A stretch of DNA of 64,000 nucleotides from Thalassotalea atypica (GTDB lineage Bacteria; Pseudomonadota; Gammaproteobacteria; Enterobacterales; Alteromonadaceae). The stretch covers positions 372,001 through 436,000 of the forward strand of contig NZ_AP027364.1 of NCBI RefSeq assembly GCF_030295975.1. Reading direction: 5' to 3'. Made by a program: the position numbers and the translations under genes. Shown here in pieces: positions 1-11,945 of this stretch. Every line of letters starts with the position of its first letter. The stretch's first letter is position 1. The notes below the pieces were generated by a model. It did not search any database. It saw nothing but the letters and a program-made list of their open reading frames with translations, and was not told the origin of the DNA.

Positions 1-1637
<1,637 letters not shown>

Positions 1638-1717
1638 TCACTTAATCATTATCGACCTAATGGTCATACCTGCATATAACTTACTTGTGTTCAGGTAAAA
1701 ACTCAAGCTAATTTTGA

Positions 1718-1734
1718 CACCTGTCAGATAGGTG
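1718..1734. promoter_or_regulatory. short palindrome upstream of fadH, possible operator
   Basis: CACCT and AGGTG arms flank a 7-base centre in the divergent fadH/gre-like intergenic region. It vaguely recalls fatty-acid regulator sites, but the match is too weak to name a regulator. Confidence 0.2.
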
Positions 1735-1784
1735 GAGGGTGATAGGTATTAGCAACTCGATAATTAACTGGTTAATATACTGAA

Positions 1785-2258
1785 ATGAATAAAAAGATAC
1801 TTATTGAGCAATTACAAAATCAATTGCTGTCGTTGCTTGAAGAAGCTGAGCTTGCCGCTACAAATGCTCGACTTGCAGCAACTGATGAGCAGTCCAAAGC
1901 GGAAACCCAATACGATAGCTTAGCGATTGAATCTGGCTTTTTGGCGGAAGGCCAATCTCGACGAATTGACGAATTGCGTAAGAGCATTAATACCTTGAAT
2001 TCGCTTAAAGTGGGTGAAAGTCGTCAGGTAGAAATCGGCGCTTTGGTTTATTTGGAAGATGATAATAGTCAGGTTAAACTGTTCTTTATTTTACCTGTTG
2101 GTGCAGGACATCAACTCTCATTGGTAAAAGAAATGGTAACGGTAATAACGCCAGATGCGCCGCTGTCGTCGTCTCTAAAGGGCTGTATTGTCGATGATGA
2201 AGTACGCCTGCAAATGGGAGCAAAAGAGAACTTCTATACGGTGATTGATATCAAGTAA
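1785..2258 (+). CDS. GreA/GreB-family transcription elongation factor-like protein
   Basis: 157 residues. The N-terminal half is a charged helical region (about 1-75) as in the Gre coiled coil. The C-terminal half (about 85-157) is the FKBP-like Gre domain, with the typical features of a polar modification segment and a final stretch ending near GAKENFYTVIDIK. Canonical GreA and GreB bind in the RNA polymerase secondary channel and stimulate transcript cleavage. This member diverges in the N-terminal tip, so cleavage activity cannot be assumed, and an Rnk-like or DksA-like competitor role is possible. The gene is monocistronic and ends in a strong bidirectional hairpin shared with the convergent MFS gene. 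Confidence 0.75.
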   Translation: MNKKILIEQLQNQLLSLLEEAELAATNARLAATDEQSKAETQYDSLAIESGFLAEGQSRRIDELRKSINTLNSLKVGESRQVEIGALVYLEDDNSQVKLFFILPVGAGHQLSLVKEMVTVITPDAPLSSSLKGCIVDDEVRLQMGAKENFYTVIDIK

Positions 2259-2301
2259 AGCCAATGGAAATACTCAACATCAGGTTTGACTGTAAGAATA
2301 G

Positions 2302-2328
2302 GAAAAAACGGCTTGTCACCGTTTTTTC
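2302..2328. terminator. bidirectional Rho-independent terminator
   Basis: Perfect 10-bp stem GAAAAAACGG / CCGTTTTTTC around a 7-base loop, with T-runs on both strands. It lies between the convergent Gre-like gene and the MFS gene and can serve both. Confidence 0.85.
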
Positions 2329-2371
2329 TTTAATGCGTTATCCATGAGATACCTCTGCTACTTGAAATGTC

Positions 2372-3736
2372 TTATGGATTTAACAATGCTTTAATTTGCA
2401 AAATATCTGCTTGTTTGTCGTCCAGCTTTAAATAGGCGACCGCCTCTGAATGTACCAAAGTCGCCTCTACAACGCCCGGCATATTGATCAGTTTTTCCGC
2501 TGCGTCATCGGCTTGCTGCTCAGAAGCAAAGGCAGTAGTGAAACTAAAGCTCTTTGACTTTGTTTGGCGCTTCATGCCTAAGGCGATCAATAACCAAACT
2601 ACAGCACAACATGCCATCACGACAAACACGCCGGATTCTCCATAGCTACTTGATAATGCCCCACCCAAGGCACCACCAACGAAGGCTCCTAGAAACTGGC
2701 TGCTTGAGAAAATCCCCATTGCGCTGCCTTTGACGCCTGCTGGCGCGATACGCGAAAGTATCGAAGGCATCGTAGCTTCCAAATAATTAAAGGCAGCAAA
2801 AAACATGACAATCAAAACAACTAAGGTAGTTAGATTATTCGGTAGCTGTGAGAACAGGGCTAACGTCAAGGCAAGCAAAGCGATGGCGCCTGCAAACATT
2901 TCTTTTTCTTTTTGTTTTTTCATCCCAATTATCATAAACGGCACCATCAAAAAGAAAGAGCCAAAAAGAGCGGGTAAATACAGCTGCCAATGATTCTCAA
3001 GCAATAAACCACTATCAATTAATTTGAGAGGCAAATAGATAAAACAAGCGGTAAGCACCATATGCAAAGTAAACACACCCACATTGAGACGAAACAGTTG
3101 TGGGTGAGTGAATAAATTACTGAGCTGATCAAGCATGGCCACATTATCGCCTTTTGGCGCTTTATTAACAGAGTTGGGCACCATAAACTGAATCAGCAAC
3201 ATCGCTAGCACAGTCAATATGGCGGTAAACCAAAACAAGCCACTTAAACCAAAACTTTTGGTAATCACGGGGCCAATAACGAGTGCAACGGTGAAGGACA
3301 AACCGATAAACATACCAATTGTTGCCATAACTTTGGGACGTTGCTCTTCACGGGTTAGGTCTGCGGCAAGCGCTAATATTGCTGCTGCTATTGCGCCCAT
3401 TCCTTGCATTGCTCGACCTAATACCACGCCGTAGATGGTGTCTGACATTGCCGCAACAATACTACCTATCATAAAAACGACAAGACCCGCCAAGATAATC
3501 GGCTTTCGGCCAAACTTATCAGACAATATCCCCATGGGGATTTGCAATAGGGCTTGGGTCAAACCATAAGCGCCAATGGCTAGCCCTAACCAAATCGGGG
3601 AGTAACCTTTAAGCTCGGGCCCATAGATGGCAAATACAGGTAGGATCATGAATAAGCCGAGCATACGCAAACCAAACACGGTTGCTAGAGAAAAAGCGGC
3701 TTTCTTTTCAAGAGAATTTAATCCAGTGGCACTCAT
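2372..3736 (-). CDS. yajR: YajR-type MFS transporter with C-terminal YAM domain
   Basis: 454 residues, the same length as E. coli YajR. Twelve hydrophobic segments cover about residues 15-385. The major-facilitator motif A appears as GILSDKFGRKP in the loop after TM2. The last about 65 residues form a soluble ferredoxin-like tail (the YAM domain), with the typical alternation MPGVVEATLVHSEAVAYLKLD. The family comprises inner-membrane drug/proton antiporter-like proteins whose physiological substrate is not settled. The gene is divergent from uvrA and monocistronic. Confidence 0.85.
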   Translation of the reverse strand: MSATGLNSLEKKAAFSLATVFGLRMLGLFMILPVFAIYGPELKGYSPIWLGLAIGAYGLTQALLQIPMGILSDKFGRKPIILAGLVVFMIGSIVAAMSDTIYGVVLGRAMQGMGAIAAAILALAADLTREEQRPKVMATIGMFIGLSFTVALVIGPVITKSFGLSGLFWFTAILTVLAMLLIQFMVPNSVNKAPKGDNVAMLDQLSNLFTHPQLFRLNVGVFTLHMVLTACFIYLPLKLIDSGLLLENHWQLYLPALFGSFFLMVPFMIIGMKKQKEKEMFAGAIALLALTLALFSQLPNNLTTLVVLIVMFFAAFNYLEATMPSILSRIAPAGVKGSAMGIFSSSQFLGAFVGGALGGALSSSYGESGVFVVMACCAVVWLLIALGMKRQTKSKSFSFTTAFASEQQADDAAEKLINMPGVVEATLVHSEAVAYLKLDDKQADILQIKALLNP

Positions 3737-3930
3737 AAAAAACTACAAACATCGACAATATTGATTCTAGGCGCGCAATTTTAGCACGCTTAAACGACGA
3801 ACAAAAATGCCCAGTATCGAACGGATCAAATAAAGCGAAATTTATTATTATCTACATTCATTTTTCTTAATGATAAGTGCGTTTATTTTGTGCGATAATG
3901 GTCGATTACAGAAATTCGTGCGGAAATTAT

Positions 3931-6762
3931 ATGCAATACATTGACGTTAGAGGCGCCAGAACACACAACTTAAAGAATATTAACCTCGAAATACCACGAG
4001 ATAAGTTGATTGTGATCACTGGTTTATCAGGCTCTGGTAAATCTTCATTAGCCTTTGATACACTTTACGCTGAAGGTCAACGACGCTATGTTGAATCGCT
4101 TTCTGCTTATGCTCGTCAATTCTTGTCTCTGATGGAAAAGCCAGACGTGGACCACATTGAGGGACTTTCTCCGGCCATTTCGATTGAACAAAAATCAACT
4201 TCGCACAACCCGCGCTCAACCGTTGGCACTATAACGGAAATATACGATTATTTACGTTTGTTATATGCACGTGTCGGTGAACCTCGGTGCCCAGAGCATA
4301 AACAGCCGCTTGCTGCACAAACTGTGTCTCAAATGGTTGACAAAGTACTTGCCCTAGAAGAAGGCACGAAAGTGATGATCTTGGCGCCAGTATTGCAAAA
4401 CCGAAAAGGTGAACACGTAAAATTGTTGGATAACCTTGCCGCACAAGGTTATATCCGCGCTCGGATTGATGGTGAAGTATGTGACCTATCCGATCCTCCG
4501 ACATTAGAATTACATAAAAAGCATACTATTGAAGTGGTGGTAGATCGCTTAAAGGTACGTGAAGACATTCAACTGCGTTTATCAGAATCATTTGAAACGG
4601 CATTAGGCCTCACTGCAGGTACGGCTAAAGTCGCTTTCATGGATGAGCCAGACAAAGGAGAGCTGATTTTCTCAGCAAACTTTGCCTGTCCACATTGTGG
4701 CTATAGTATGCAAGAGCTAGAGCCAAGATTGTTCTCTTTCAATAACCCAGCAGGTGCTTGCCAAACATGTGATGGCTTAGGTATTCAACAGTTTTTTGAC
4801 CCTTCTCGAGTGATCACGAATCCTGAGCTTAGTTTGAGTGGTGGTGCAATTCGTGGTTGGGATAAGCGAAATTTTTATTATTTTCAAATGCTACAGGCCT
4901 TGGCTGATCATTACGGCTTTACCTTAGAAACGGCGTTTGAAGCACTCGATGATGACATACAAAACTATGTGCTTTACGGTAGCGGCAAACAAAAAATAGA
5001 ATTTAAATACATGAATGACCGCGGTGACGTGATTGTTCGAAATCATCCGTTTGAAGGTATTTTGAACAACATGCAGCGCCGGTACAAAGAAACGGAATCA
5101 AATGCTGTTCGTGAAGAGTTATCAAAATATTTAAATAGTCAGCATTGTCCTGACTGTGAAGGAAGCCGTCTTCGTCTTGAAGCGCGTAATGTTTTTATCG
5201 ATGATAGACCATTGAACCACATTGCTGAGCTATCAATATTTGATGCCTTGTCATTTTTTGAAGGGTTAAACCTTGAAGGGCAAAAAGCGCAAATAGCAGA
5301 AAAAATCTTAAAAGAAATCAATGAACGGTTAGGCTTCTTGGTCAATGTCGGTCTTAATTACCTTAACCTTTCACGCAGTGCTGATACTTTGTCTGGTGGT
5401 GAAGCACAACGTATCAGACTGGCCAGCCAAATAGGTGCGGGTCTTGTAGGCGTCATGTACGTACTTGATGAGCCTTCAATTGGTTTGCATCAGCGCGACA
5501 ATGAAAGATTACTCGGTACGCTGACGCACTTACGTGATCTAGGCAATACTGTGATTGTTGTTGAGCATGATGAAGATGCGATTCGCGCAGCGGATTACGT
5601 CATCGATATAGGCCCAGGTGCAGGTGTGCATGGGGGCGAAATTATTGCGCAAGGTACTATGGAAGATATCTTGAAAAGTGAGCATTCACTTACGGGTAAG
5701 TATTTATCAGGTAGAGAAGAGATTTCAGTGCCTAAAAAGAGAACTCCGTTTGATAAAAAAGAAGTGGTGACGCTAAAAGGAGCAACAGGCAATAACCTGA
5801 AGAATGTTGATTTACATATTCCACTAGGGTTAATGACCTGTATTACTGGTGTTTCAGGCTCGGGTAAATCAACACTGATTAATGACACGCTTTACAAAAT
5901 TGCTCACACAGAATTAAACGGCGCAACTACACAAGAGCCGTCGCCTTATAAGTCAATTAAAGGTTTAGACAAGCTCGATAAAGTGATTGATATTGATCAA
6001 AGCCCTATTGGGCGAACGCCACGTTCTAACCCAGCTACGTACACAGGTATATTTACCGCTGTGCGTGATATTTTCTCCGCGACACAAGAAGCCCGTTCTC
6101 GCGGGTATAAACCCGGACGCTTTAGCTTTAATGTCAAAGGTGGCCGCTGTGAAGCGTGCCAAGGTGATGGTGTGATCAAGGTGGAAATGCACTTCTTGCC
6201 GGATGTATATGTACCATGTGATGAATGTAAGGGTAAGCGCTATAACCGTGAAACCTTGGAAGTTAAATACAAAGGGCAGAACATTCACGAAGTGTTGGAC
6301 ATGACCATTGAAGATGCACTTGAATTTTTCAATGCCATCCCTGCGGTGAAGCGTAAATTGCAAACTTTGATGGATGTTGGCCTGAGTTATATTAAGTTGG
6401 GTCAGTCAGCGACGACACTTTCCGGTGGTGAAGCCCAGCGAGTGAAATTGTCAAAAGAGCTATCTAAACGCGATACAGGACAAACGCTATATATCCTTGA
6501 TGAGCCGACCACAGGTCTACACTTCCATGACATTAAACAATTGCTGCAAGTTATTCATCGCTTGCGTGATCACGGCAACACCATCGTTGTAATTGAGCAT
6601 AACCTTGATGTCGTTAAAACGGCCGATTGGATTGTAGACCTAGGTCCTGAGGGCGGTGCAGGTGGTGGAGAAATTTTGGTGACAGGGACACCTGAAAAAG
6701 TGGCAGAACATCAAGCGTCACATACCGCGCGATTCCTAAAACCACTGTTAGTGAAAAAGTAA
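3931..6762 (+). CDS. uvrA: excinuclease ABC subunit A
   Basis: 943 residues from the ATG at 3931, matching the usual UvrA length of about 940. Upstream in-frame starts (GTG 3877, ATG 3898) would add residues not seen in the family. Two ABC ATPase modules are present: Walker [10 protein letters not shown] near residue 31 and GVSGSGKST in the second half, each with an LSGGEAQR signature. Two zinc modules are visible: CPHC...CQTC and CEAC...CDEC. UvrA is the damage-sensing dimer of nucleotide excision repair and loads UvrB. No clear LexA-box (CTG-N10-CAG) was found in the 194 bases upstream of the gene, so SOS control is not supported by eye. Confidence 0.98.
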   Translation: MQYIDVRGARTHNLKNINLEIPRDKLIVITGLSGSGKSSLAFDTLYAEGQRRYVESLSAYARQFLSLMEKPDVDHIEGLSPAISIEQKSTSHNPRSTVGTITEIYDYLRLLYARVGEPRCPEHKQPLAAQTVSQMVDKVLALEEGTKVMILAPVLQNRKGEHVKLLDNLAAQGYIRARIDGEVCDLSDPPTLELHKKHTIEVVVDRLKVREDIQLRLSESFETALGLTAGTAKVAFMDEPDKGELIFSANFACPHCGYSMQELEPRLFSFNNPAGACQTCDGLGIQQFFDPSRVITNPELSLSGGAIRGWDKRNFYYFQMLQALADHYGFTLETAFEALDDDIQNYVLYGSGKQKIEFKYMNDRGDVIVRNHPFEGILNNMQRRYKETESNAVREELSKYLNSQHCPDCEGSRLRLEARNVFIDDRPLNHIAELSIFDALSFFEGLNLEGQKAQIAEKILKEINERLGFLVNVGLNYLNLSRSADTLSGGEAQRIRLASQIGAGLVGVMYVLDEPSIGLHQRDNERLLGTLTHLRDLGNTVIVVEHDEDAIRAADYVIDIGPGAGVHGGEIIAQGTMEDILKSEHSLTGKYLSGREEISVPKKRTPFDKKEVVTLKGATGNNLKNVDLHIPLGLMTCITGVSGSGKSTLINDTLYKIAHTELNGATTQEPSPYKSIKGLDKLDKVIDIDQSPIGRTPRSNPATYTGIFTAVRDIFSATQEARSRGYKPGRFSFNVKGGRCEACQGDGVIKVEMHFLPDVYVPCDECKGKRYNRETLEVKYKGQNIHEVLDMTIEDALEFFNAIPAVKRKLQTLMDVGLSYIKLGQSATTLSGGEAQRVKLSKELSKRDTGQTLYILDEPTTGLHFHDIKQLLQVIHRLRDHGNTIVVIEHNLDVVKTADWIVDLGPEGGAGGGEILVTGTPEKVAEHQASHTARFLKPLLVKK

Positions 6763-6800
6763 ACGTTCTAACAAGTTCAGTAGGACATCAATTATTACAA

Positions 6801-6838
6801 AGCCAGCAGTTATCTAGGTGATATCTGCTGGCTTTTTT
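6801..6838 (+). terminator. Rho-independent terminator of uvrA
   Basis: Stem AGCCAGCAG / CTGCTGGCT extended by TATC/GATA past one mismatch, followed by six T residues. Confidence 0.9.
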
Positions 6839-6914
6839 ATTTCAGGCAAAGTAAGGTGAATTAGCTTCAAATATCAATTTGTTAAATTATTTTATTAAAA
6901 ACGGATAGTTACCA

Positions 6915-7562
6915 ATGAATAGCCTTTGGCAAAACCGGCTTATTTACTTACTCGCGTTCACTAGCGGGTTTTCTATTATGGGCGTTGAATTACTGGGCGG
7001 TAGAATACTAGCGCCATTTTTTGGCAGTAGTGTACATATTTGGGGCAGTATTATCACCGTGTTCATGCTGAGTTTATCGATAGGCTATTTACTGGGCGGT
7101 AAATTGTCGATGCGAGCGGCGTCTTTGTCACGCTATGGTGTTATTTTCCTTATCGCCGGTATCTTAGTATTCCCTATCACTTATATTGGCAACCCGGTGA
7201 TGGAGTATATATTCATAGCGATAGAAGATAGTCGATACGGCTCTTTGCTTGCCTCGTGTGCATTATTTTTACTGCCCACTATCGTGCTTGGTATGATTTC
7301 CCCTTATTCAGTGCGGCTGTTAGTTACCCATCACCATGAAAGTGGTCAGGTGGCAGGTAAGCTCTATTTTGTCTCAACACTAGGCAGTGCACTCGGCACA
7401 ATAATTACGTCGTTTTATTTGGTTTTGTATTTTGAAGTGGACCAAATCATTACAACCTTTAGCTTAACGTTGGCGTGTTTGGGGATGGTGGCGATAACGT
7501 TAGGCAGACAACAATTATCTGCAAATAGTGAAAAAAGTAATGGTGCTATCCATGAAGGTTAA
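6915..7562 (+). CDS. membrane half of a fused spermidine-synthase-type protein
   Basis: 215 residues, almost entirely hydrophobic, with about six or seven transmembrane segments. The opening GFSIMGVELLGGRILAPFFG is typical of the membrane domain that many bacteria fuse in front of a spermidine-synthase-like catalytic domain. Here the membrane part ends in its own stop codon and the catalytic part is a separate gene overlapping by 11 bp (ATG at 7552 inside this gene), so the two are probably translationally coupled. The membrane part may transport or present a substrate to the enzyme; this is not known for the family. Confidence 0.75.
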   Translation: MNSLWQNRLIYLLAFTSGFSIMGVELLGGRILAPFFGSSVHIWGSIITVFMLSLSIGYLLGGKLSMRAASLSRYGVIFLIAGILVFPITYIGNPVMEYIFIAIEDSRYGSLLASCALFLLPTIVLGMISPYSVRLLVTHHHESGQVAGKLYFVSTLGSALGTIITSFYLVLYFEVDQIITTFSLTLACLGMVAITLGRQQLSANSEKSNGAIHEG

Positions 7563-8448
7563 CTACAGCCTTACTATTCTCGTGGTGCTAGTCATACTGA
7601 TATTTACTTTTTCGGCGCAGGCACGGGTTATTCATAGCGAGCGATCTTTATACCGCAACATCTTAGTTGAAGATACGGCAGATCTTCGCTGCCTTAAATT
7701 CAATGTCAAAAGCCGAAAAACCAATCAAAGCTGTTTTTTAAAATCTAAGCCACAAGAGCTGGTTTTTAATTACACCAAGTTAATGTTCTCCGGCCTACTG
7801 ATTAACCAAAGTCCAAAACGAATTTTAATTGTCGGTTTAGGTGGCGGCACCATGTCAAACACACTGCACGAGTTGTTTCCTGACAGTGTAATTGATAACG
7901 TCGAACTCGACCCTGCGGTTACTAAAGTGGCGCGGGAATATTTTGGCTTTTTTGAAAATACAAAAGTTAAAACGATCACCCAAGACGGGCGTGTTTATAT
8001 CAAACGCGCCTTGCTTAAAAAGCAGCAATACGATTGGATTATTTTAGATGCGTTTAATGGTGACTATATTCCAGAGCACCTCCTAACGGCAGAGTTTCTA
8101 CAAGAAACCAAAGGCTTACTTTCTGAACAAGGCGTATTAAGTGCAAATACTTTTTCTAACAGCCGTTTATATGATCATGAATCAGCCACTTATGCTGCCG
8201 TTTTTGATCAATTCTTCAGTGTAAACAACAGCTCTAATGAAAACCGTATTATCGTTGCGGTCAAAGGTGAGTTGCCTGAAAAATCGTCTTTAACTAAGCA
8301 TATCGCGCCATTACAACAACGTTTAAAGCCTTATGGCGTCAATGTCACTCGCATATTTAATAGCATTACAACTAAACAAGACTGGCAACAGGACACGAAA
8401 ATATTAACCGATCAGTTTTCACCTGCGAATTTGCTCAATACTCAGTGA
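7552..8448 (+). CDS. spermidine-synthase-like aminopropyl/methyltransferase-fold protein
   Basis: 298 residues from ATG 7552; an upstream GTG at 7528 is less likely. An N-terminal hydrophobic stretch ending in AQA looks like a signal or anchor. The Rossmann nucleotide motif reads VGLGGGTMS (about residue 95), followed by an acidic NVELDPAV strand and the DAFNGDYIPEHLLT segment that takes the place of the catalytic Asp region of spermidine synthases. The substrate is unknown. The periplasmic or membrane location implied by the leader would be odd for polyamine synthesis. The gene overlaps the preceding membrane gene and ends 7 bp inside the convergent GNAT gene. Confidence 0.75.
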   Translation: MKVNYSLTILVVLVILIFTFSAQARVIHSERSLYRNILVEDTADLRCLKFNVKSRKTNQSCFLKSKPQELVFNYTKLMFSGLLINQSPKRILIVGLGGGTMSNTLHELFPDSVIDNVELDPAVTKVAREYFGFFENTKVKTITQDGRVYIKRALLKKQQYDWIILDAFNGDYIPEHLLTAEFLQETKGLLSEQGVLSANTFSNSRLYDHESATYAAVFDQFFSVNNSSNENRIIVAVKGELPEKSSLTKHIAPLQQRLKPYGVNVTRIFNSITTKQDWQQDTKILTDQFSPANLLNTQ

Positions 8449-8894
8449 GGCTTATTGGGTTGACTACGTCGCATATGCAAGATCGGAAAGGGTTTTCCCA
8501 TATCATCAAGCGGTGAACGAGCAATGACTTCAAAGCCATTAGATTGATAAAATCCTACGGCCTTCGGGTTTTGTTCATTCACATCAACCGTCTCAGCATT
8601 CAAACTGTTAATCGCGTACTGCAGCAATAGGGTGCCTACGCCTTGGCCTCGTGCGCGATTTAGAATAAATAACATTTCAATTTTGCCTTCGTGAACCCCT
8701 AAGAAGCCTAGTATTGAGCCGTGCTCATCTCTGACCAGCTTTAAAAGGACGTGGGGAAATGCTTGCTCAATAATAATCGGTTTGAAAAATGCTATATCGG
8801 CTTCGCTAATAAAGTCATGGGTGGCGCGGACAGAGTTTTCCCATACAGCGAGCATTTCAGCATAATCAGCTTTGTTTGCGTTTTCTACTATCAT
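8442..8894 (-). CDS. GNAT-family N-acetyltransferase
   Basis: 150 residues from ATG 8894; a GTG at 8906 would add four residues. The acetyl-CoA binding segment RARGQGVGTLLL (motif A, Q/RxxGxG/A) is clear, and it is followed by the NPKAVGFYQSNGFE motif B typical of GNAT enzymes acting on small molecules or peptides (YjaB-like). The substrate is not predictable. The 3' end overlaps the 3' end of the convergent spermidine-synthase-like gene by 7 bp. Confidence 0.85.
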   Translation of the reverse strand: MIVENANKADYAEMLAVWENSVRATHDFISEADIAFFKPIIIEQAFPHVLLKLVRDEHGSILGFLGVHEGKIEMLFILNRARGQGVGTLLLQYAINSLNAETVDVNEQNPKAVGFYQSNGFEVIARSPLDDMGKPFPILHMRRSQPNKPH

Positions 8895-8943
8895 AATAAA
8901 GTGCACTATTCTTTAGGAAAATGGCAGATTTTCAATGGCTGTC

Positions 8944-9537
8944 TTACAGGCTTAGTTGTTTCATTATATTTAACAATGATTGGCTTTCTGGCGTATCTAA
9001 CTTGGTTAACGCTTTTAGCACGCCTTGTTGATCATCTATTGAACGATGCTGCCCAAGCTTCGCTTTCGCTTGGATATCATCAATGGATAAACTAAAACCA
9101 ACGATACCTTTAAGTAATTTTTCTTGAATTTCTGGAGTAACAATATCGCGACGTTGTAAAAGCTCAGGCTCGTATTTTTTCATCAATGCATTGAGGCTGG
9201 CAATGGTTTGCTCATTTGATAAAGGTGTTAATGCTCCATGAACATGGACACTAACATAATTCCATGTAGGAACCGCTGGCGCTTTGTCATACCAGCTCGG
9301 TGAAATGTAATGGTGAGGCCCATTAAAAATAGCGACGGCTTTATCACCGGATGCAAATTTGCTTTGTGAATTGTTGCGAGCAAAATGGCCAACAATCGAG
9401 TTGGTTCTTTCATCGTAAATCAGTGGTAAGGGGCTTGCATTTAAATCCGTGGTCACGAGCGTGGCAAAGCCAAAGTTATCTATTAAACGAATGGCCTTTT
9501 TTGAGTCTTCAATATTCCATTTCTCCGGGACGTGCAT
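8944..9537 (-). CDS. PaiB-like FMN-binding protein
   Basis: 197 residues. It starts MHVPEKW and contains the PaiB hallmarks GHFARNN and PTWNYVSVHVHG, the FMN-binding split-barrel segment. Bacillus PaiB was described as a negative regulator of sporulation and protease genes; in proteobacteria the family is annotated as FMN-binding transcriptional regulators, but an enzymatic flavoprotein role is equally possible. It lies just downstream of rluF on the same strand (27-bp gap) and may be co-transcribed with it. Confidence 0.82.
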   Translation of the reverse strand: MHVPEKWNIEDSKKAIRLIDNFGFATLVTTDLNASPLPLIYDERTNSIVGHFARNNSQSKFASGDKAVAIFNGPHHYISPSWYDKAPAVPTWNYVSVHVHGALTPLSNEQTIASLNALMKKYEPELLQRRDIVTPEIQEKLLKGIVGFSLSIDDIQAKAKLGQHRSIDDQQGVLKALTKLDTPESQSLLNIMKQLSL

Positions 9538-9564
9538 GGTCAGTTCCTTCTATTCACATGTAGA

Positions 9565-10506
9565 CTATATTTTCTTTTTCTTGCCTAAAGTCAAGGTGTT
9601 ATTACTTGTTTTCTTTGAGCTGACTTTCCCAGATGTTGGTGCTTTACCTGCTGGAGTGTAACGAACAGGCCCTTTATTTACAGGGGCTTTCTTGGAAGGT
9701 GTTTCAGTCGGCTTTACTTCATTTTTCTGGTTAAGCTTGTCAATGCGATTTTGCTCTGCATCTACCTTGGCTGAGGTTTTACGTGACGATGCGACCGCGG
9801 TATTGATATCATTGAGCTCTTGTTTGGTCATGTCACGCCATTGGCCCGGCCTTAGCCCTGTTAAGTCGATATTCATGATCCGAGTACGTTTTAACTTTGT
9901 CACTTCATAACCAAGGAACTCACACATACGGCGAATTTGGCGATTGAGTCCTTGGGTTAAAATAATTTTAAACACAAATTTGCTTTGCATTGTTACCCGA
10001 CATGGTTCTGTAATGGTGCCAAGAATAGGCACACCTTTGGACATACGGGTAATAAAACGTTCGCTGATGGGTTTATCAACAGTGACGATATATTCTTTAT
10101 CGTGGGCATTTTCAGCACGGAGGATCTTGTTAACAATATCGCCGTCACTGGTTAGGAAAATTAAACCTTCTGAGGGTTTATCTAAACGCCCGATCGGAAA
10201 AATGCGCTCTTTATGATTAATAGCATCGATGATGTTGCCTTTGACATGACGCTCAGTCGTGCAAGTGATACCGATAGGTTTATGGTACGCAATATAAATT
10301 CTGTCAGACTTGTTTTTCGCACTGGCTGAAATAGCACGGCCATTTACTTTAACAACGTCGCCTGGCATTACTTTGGTGCCCAGTTCAGGTACTTTGTCGT
10401 TAATGGTGACGCGTTGTTGTTCAATCAGTTTATCCGCCTCTCGGCGAGAGCAATAACCAGACTCACTGATGAATTTGTTAAGCCTCTTTGCGTTGCTGTT
10501 TTCCAC
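9565..10506 (-). CDS. rluF: 23S rRNA pseudouridine synthase, RluF type
   Basis: 313 residues. The N-terminal S4 RNA-binding domain (about 5-65) begins [18 protein letters not shown]. The RsuA/RluB/RluF catalytic core contains [18 protein letters not shown], where the Asp of GRLDK is the catalytic residue. The segment [21 protein letters not shown] is RluF-like rather than RluB or RluE. RluF of E. coli modifies U2604 of 23S rRNA. The last about 70 residues are a Lys/Pro/Ser/Thr-rich basic tail, probably disordered, ending in KKKKI, which would help rRNA binding. Confidence 0.9.
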   Translation of the reverse strand: MENSNAKRLNKFISESGYCSRREADKLIEQQRVTINDKVPELGTKVMPGDVVKVNGRAISASAKNKSDRIYIAYHKPIGITCTTERHVKGNIIDAINHKERIFPIGRLDKPSEGLIFLTSDGDIVNKILRAENAHDKEYIVTVDKPISERFITRMSKGVPILGTITEPCRVTMQSKFVFKIILTQGLNRQIRRMCEFLGYEVTKLKRTRIMNIDLTGLRPGQWRDMTKQELNDINTAVASSRKTSAKVDAEQNRIDKLNQKNEVKPTETPSKKAPVNKGPVRYTPAGKAPTSGKVSSKKTSNNTLTLGKKKKI

Positions 10507-10647
10507 GTTCTAATCCTAACGGTAAATTAACACGCACATAATACCTAAAAACTGGATTTTTCGCGCTGACATTTTGTCTTAACTTTTAGACTTATCTGTT
10601 ACGAAGATGTATTTTAATAGAAAACCTGAAATGGAGTTCACTATTTG

Positions 10648-11274
10648 ATGTCTGGTTTAAATAAAACATTTTGCTTAGCGATGATGTTCTCGCTTCTTTC
10701 TGTTCAAACACTAGCGAGCAATACTGATAGAAACAGCCAAGTCTTTAAATATCAGTCTAAGACGGGCGTCACCTCCTTTTCAGATATTGAACCTATTGAT
10801 ATGTACTATGAAGTAATCAAAGCGGGGTGTTACGCTTGTCGAGTGAGTTCACAAGTGGATTGGTACAACACCAAGCTCTATCCGGAACAATACTTTGATG
10901 AAATTGAATATGCATCCCATTTATATCAAGTTGATGCCAATTTAATACGGGCGATTATTCATGCAGAATCTCATTTTCGTAAAGACGTTATCTCTAAACA
11001 AGGCGCGTTAGGGTTAATGCAGCTTATGCCTGAAACAGCAAAAGAATTGGGGGTGAGAAACCCTTTTATTGCTGAGCAAAATATCAGGGGCGGGACGAAA
11101 CACTTAGCCAAGCTATTCAAAAAATATTATGGAGATATTCGACTTGTTGCCGCCGCTTATAATTCCGGTGAGGGAACTGTTAAGAAGTATAATGGTGTGC
11201 CGCCGTATCCTGAAACGAAGGTGTATATTGAACGTGTTGAAATTCTCCACAAAAGATACCGACAATCAATTTAA
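10648..11274 (+). CDS. secreted lytic transglycosylase (SLT domain)
   Basis: 208 residues from ATG 10648 with GGAG upstream. A signal peptide (about 1-22, ending LAS) is followed by a short DUF4124-like strand (FKYQSKTGVTSFSD). The SLT domain is at about 85-200. The catalytic Glu lies in IIHAESHF, followed by GALGLMQLMPETAKELGV and AAYNSGEGTVKKY, the conserved motifs of family 1 lytic transglycosylases. It should cleave peptidoglycan glycan strands in the periplasm, forming 1,6-anhydro ends. It is small compared with Slt70 and resembles stand-alone MltE/PilT-associated enzymes. Confidence 0.9.
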   Translation: MSGLNKTFCLAMMFSLLSVQTLASNTDRNSQVFKYQSKTGVTSFSDIEPIDMYYEVIKAGCYACRVSSQVDWYNTKLYPEQYFDEIEYASHLYQVDANLIRAIIHAESHFRKDVISKQGALGLMQLMPETAKELGVRNPFIAEQNIRGGTKHLAKLFKKYYGDIRLVAAAYNSGEGTVKKYNGVPPYPETKVYIERVEILHKRYRQSI

Positions 11275-11372
11275 TGCTTACCTCATATAGTGTTAGCCAA
11301 GCCAGACATTGTTGTATTTTTTTATATAATCGGTAGGCTAGAGTTTAATATTGGTATTAATGATGAAAATTC

Positions 11373-11936
11373 ATGGTTAAACATTTCTTAGTACTTTGTC
11401 TTCTCTTGCTTGCTGGTTGCAGCGCGCCTAAGGTGGCCAAAGTTAAATATCAGGAAATCTTCGATTTTTCTACGATCCAAAAATACAGCCTTTATAAACG
11501 CGATGATGAGTTTAATGAGTGGCAGCTAATCAGTGATGCGACACGCAATGACATTGAATTTGCAATAGAAAACGCACTTGATGGTCAAGGATTTGTCTAC
11601 TCTTCGCTAGAAGACTCTGATGTCGTGATCACCTATCATTTAGTTAGCGGCCGAGTATCAGGACTAAAAAAATACAACCATGGCGTGAATTACTGCTCGT
11701 ATTGCCTTGTCAATGCAACGACGGGGTCACGCGCTGATAAACTTGCTATTGGGCCGGGCCATATCATTATTGATGCTGTCAACGCTAGAACTAAACGCTC
11801 GATATGGCGTTCGGGCTACCCACTGAATATTAAAGCGAAGGATAATAGTCGAGTAGCGCAAGACAAAATTCATCACGTGATTGCTCTAATGTTAAGCGGC
11901 TTAGGCAATCCCAAACTTCCACTGCAAAAAAGTTAG
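11373..11936 (+). CDS. DUF4136 lipoprotein
   Basis: 187 residues. The short signal peptide ends in the lipobox LLAGC (Cys16), so the product is a predicted outer-membrane or periplasmic lipoprotein. The body matches DUF4136 in layout: FDFSTIQKYSLY near the start, DVVITYHL in the middle, GHIIIDAVNARTKRSIWRSGY near the end. Function is unknown. A small membrane-protein gene starts 9 bp downstream and probably shares the transcript. Confidence 0.8.
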   Translation: MVKHFLVLCLLLLAGCSAPKVAKVKYQEIFDFSTIQKYSLYKRDDEFNEWQLISDATRNDIEFAIENALDGQGFVYSSLEDSDVVITYHLVSGRVSGLKKYNHGVNYCSYCLVNATTGSRADKLAIGPGHIIIDAVNARTKRSIWRSGYPLNIKAKDNSRVAQDKIHHVIALMLSGLGNPKLPLQKS

Positions 11937-11945
11937 TTGGTGATC

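Noticed and set aside
3737-3930. LexA box upstream of uvrA
   Set aside because: No CTG-N10-CAG match was found on reading the intergenic region.
5965-6363. Long antisense frames within uvrA
   Set aside because: They are shadows of a strongly coding plus-strand gene with no ribosome sites or family features.
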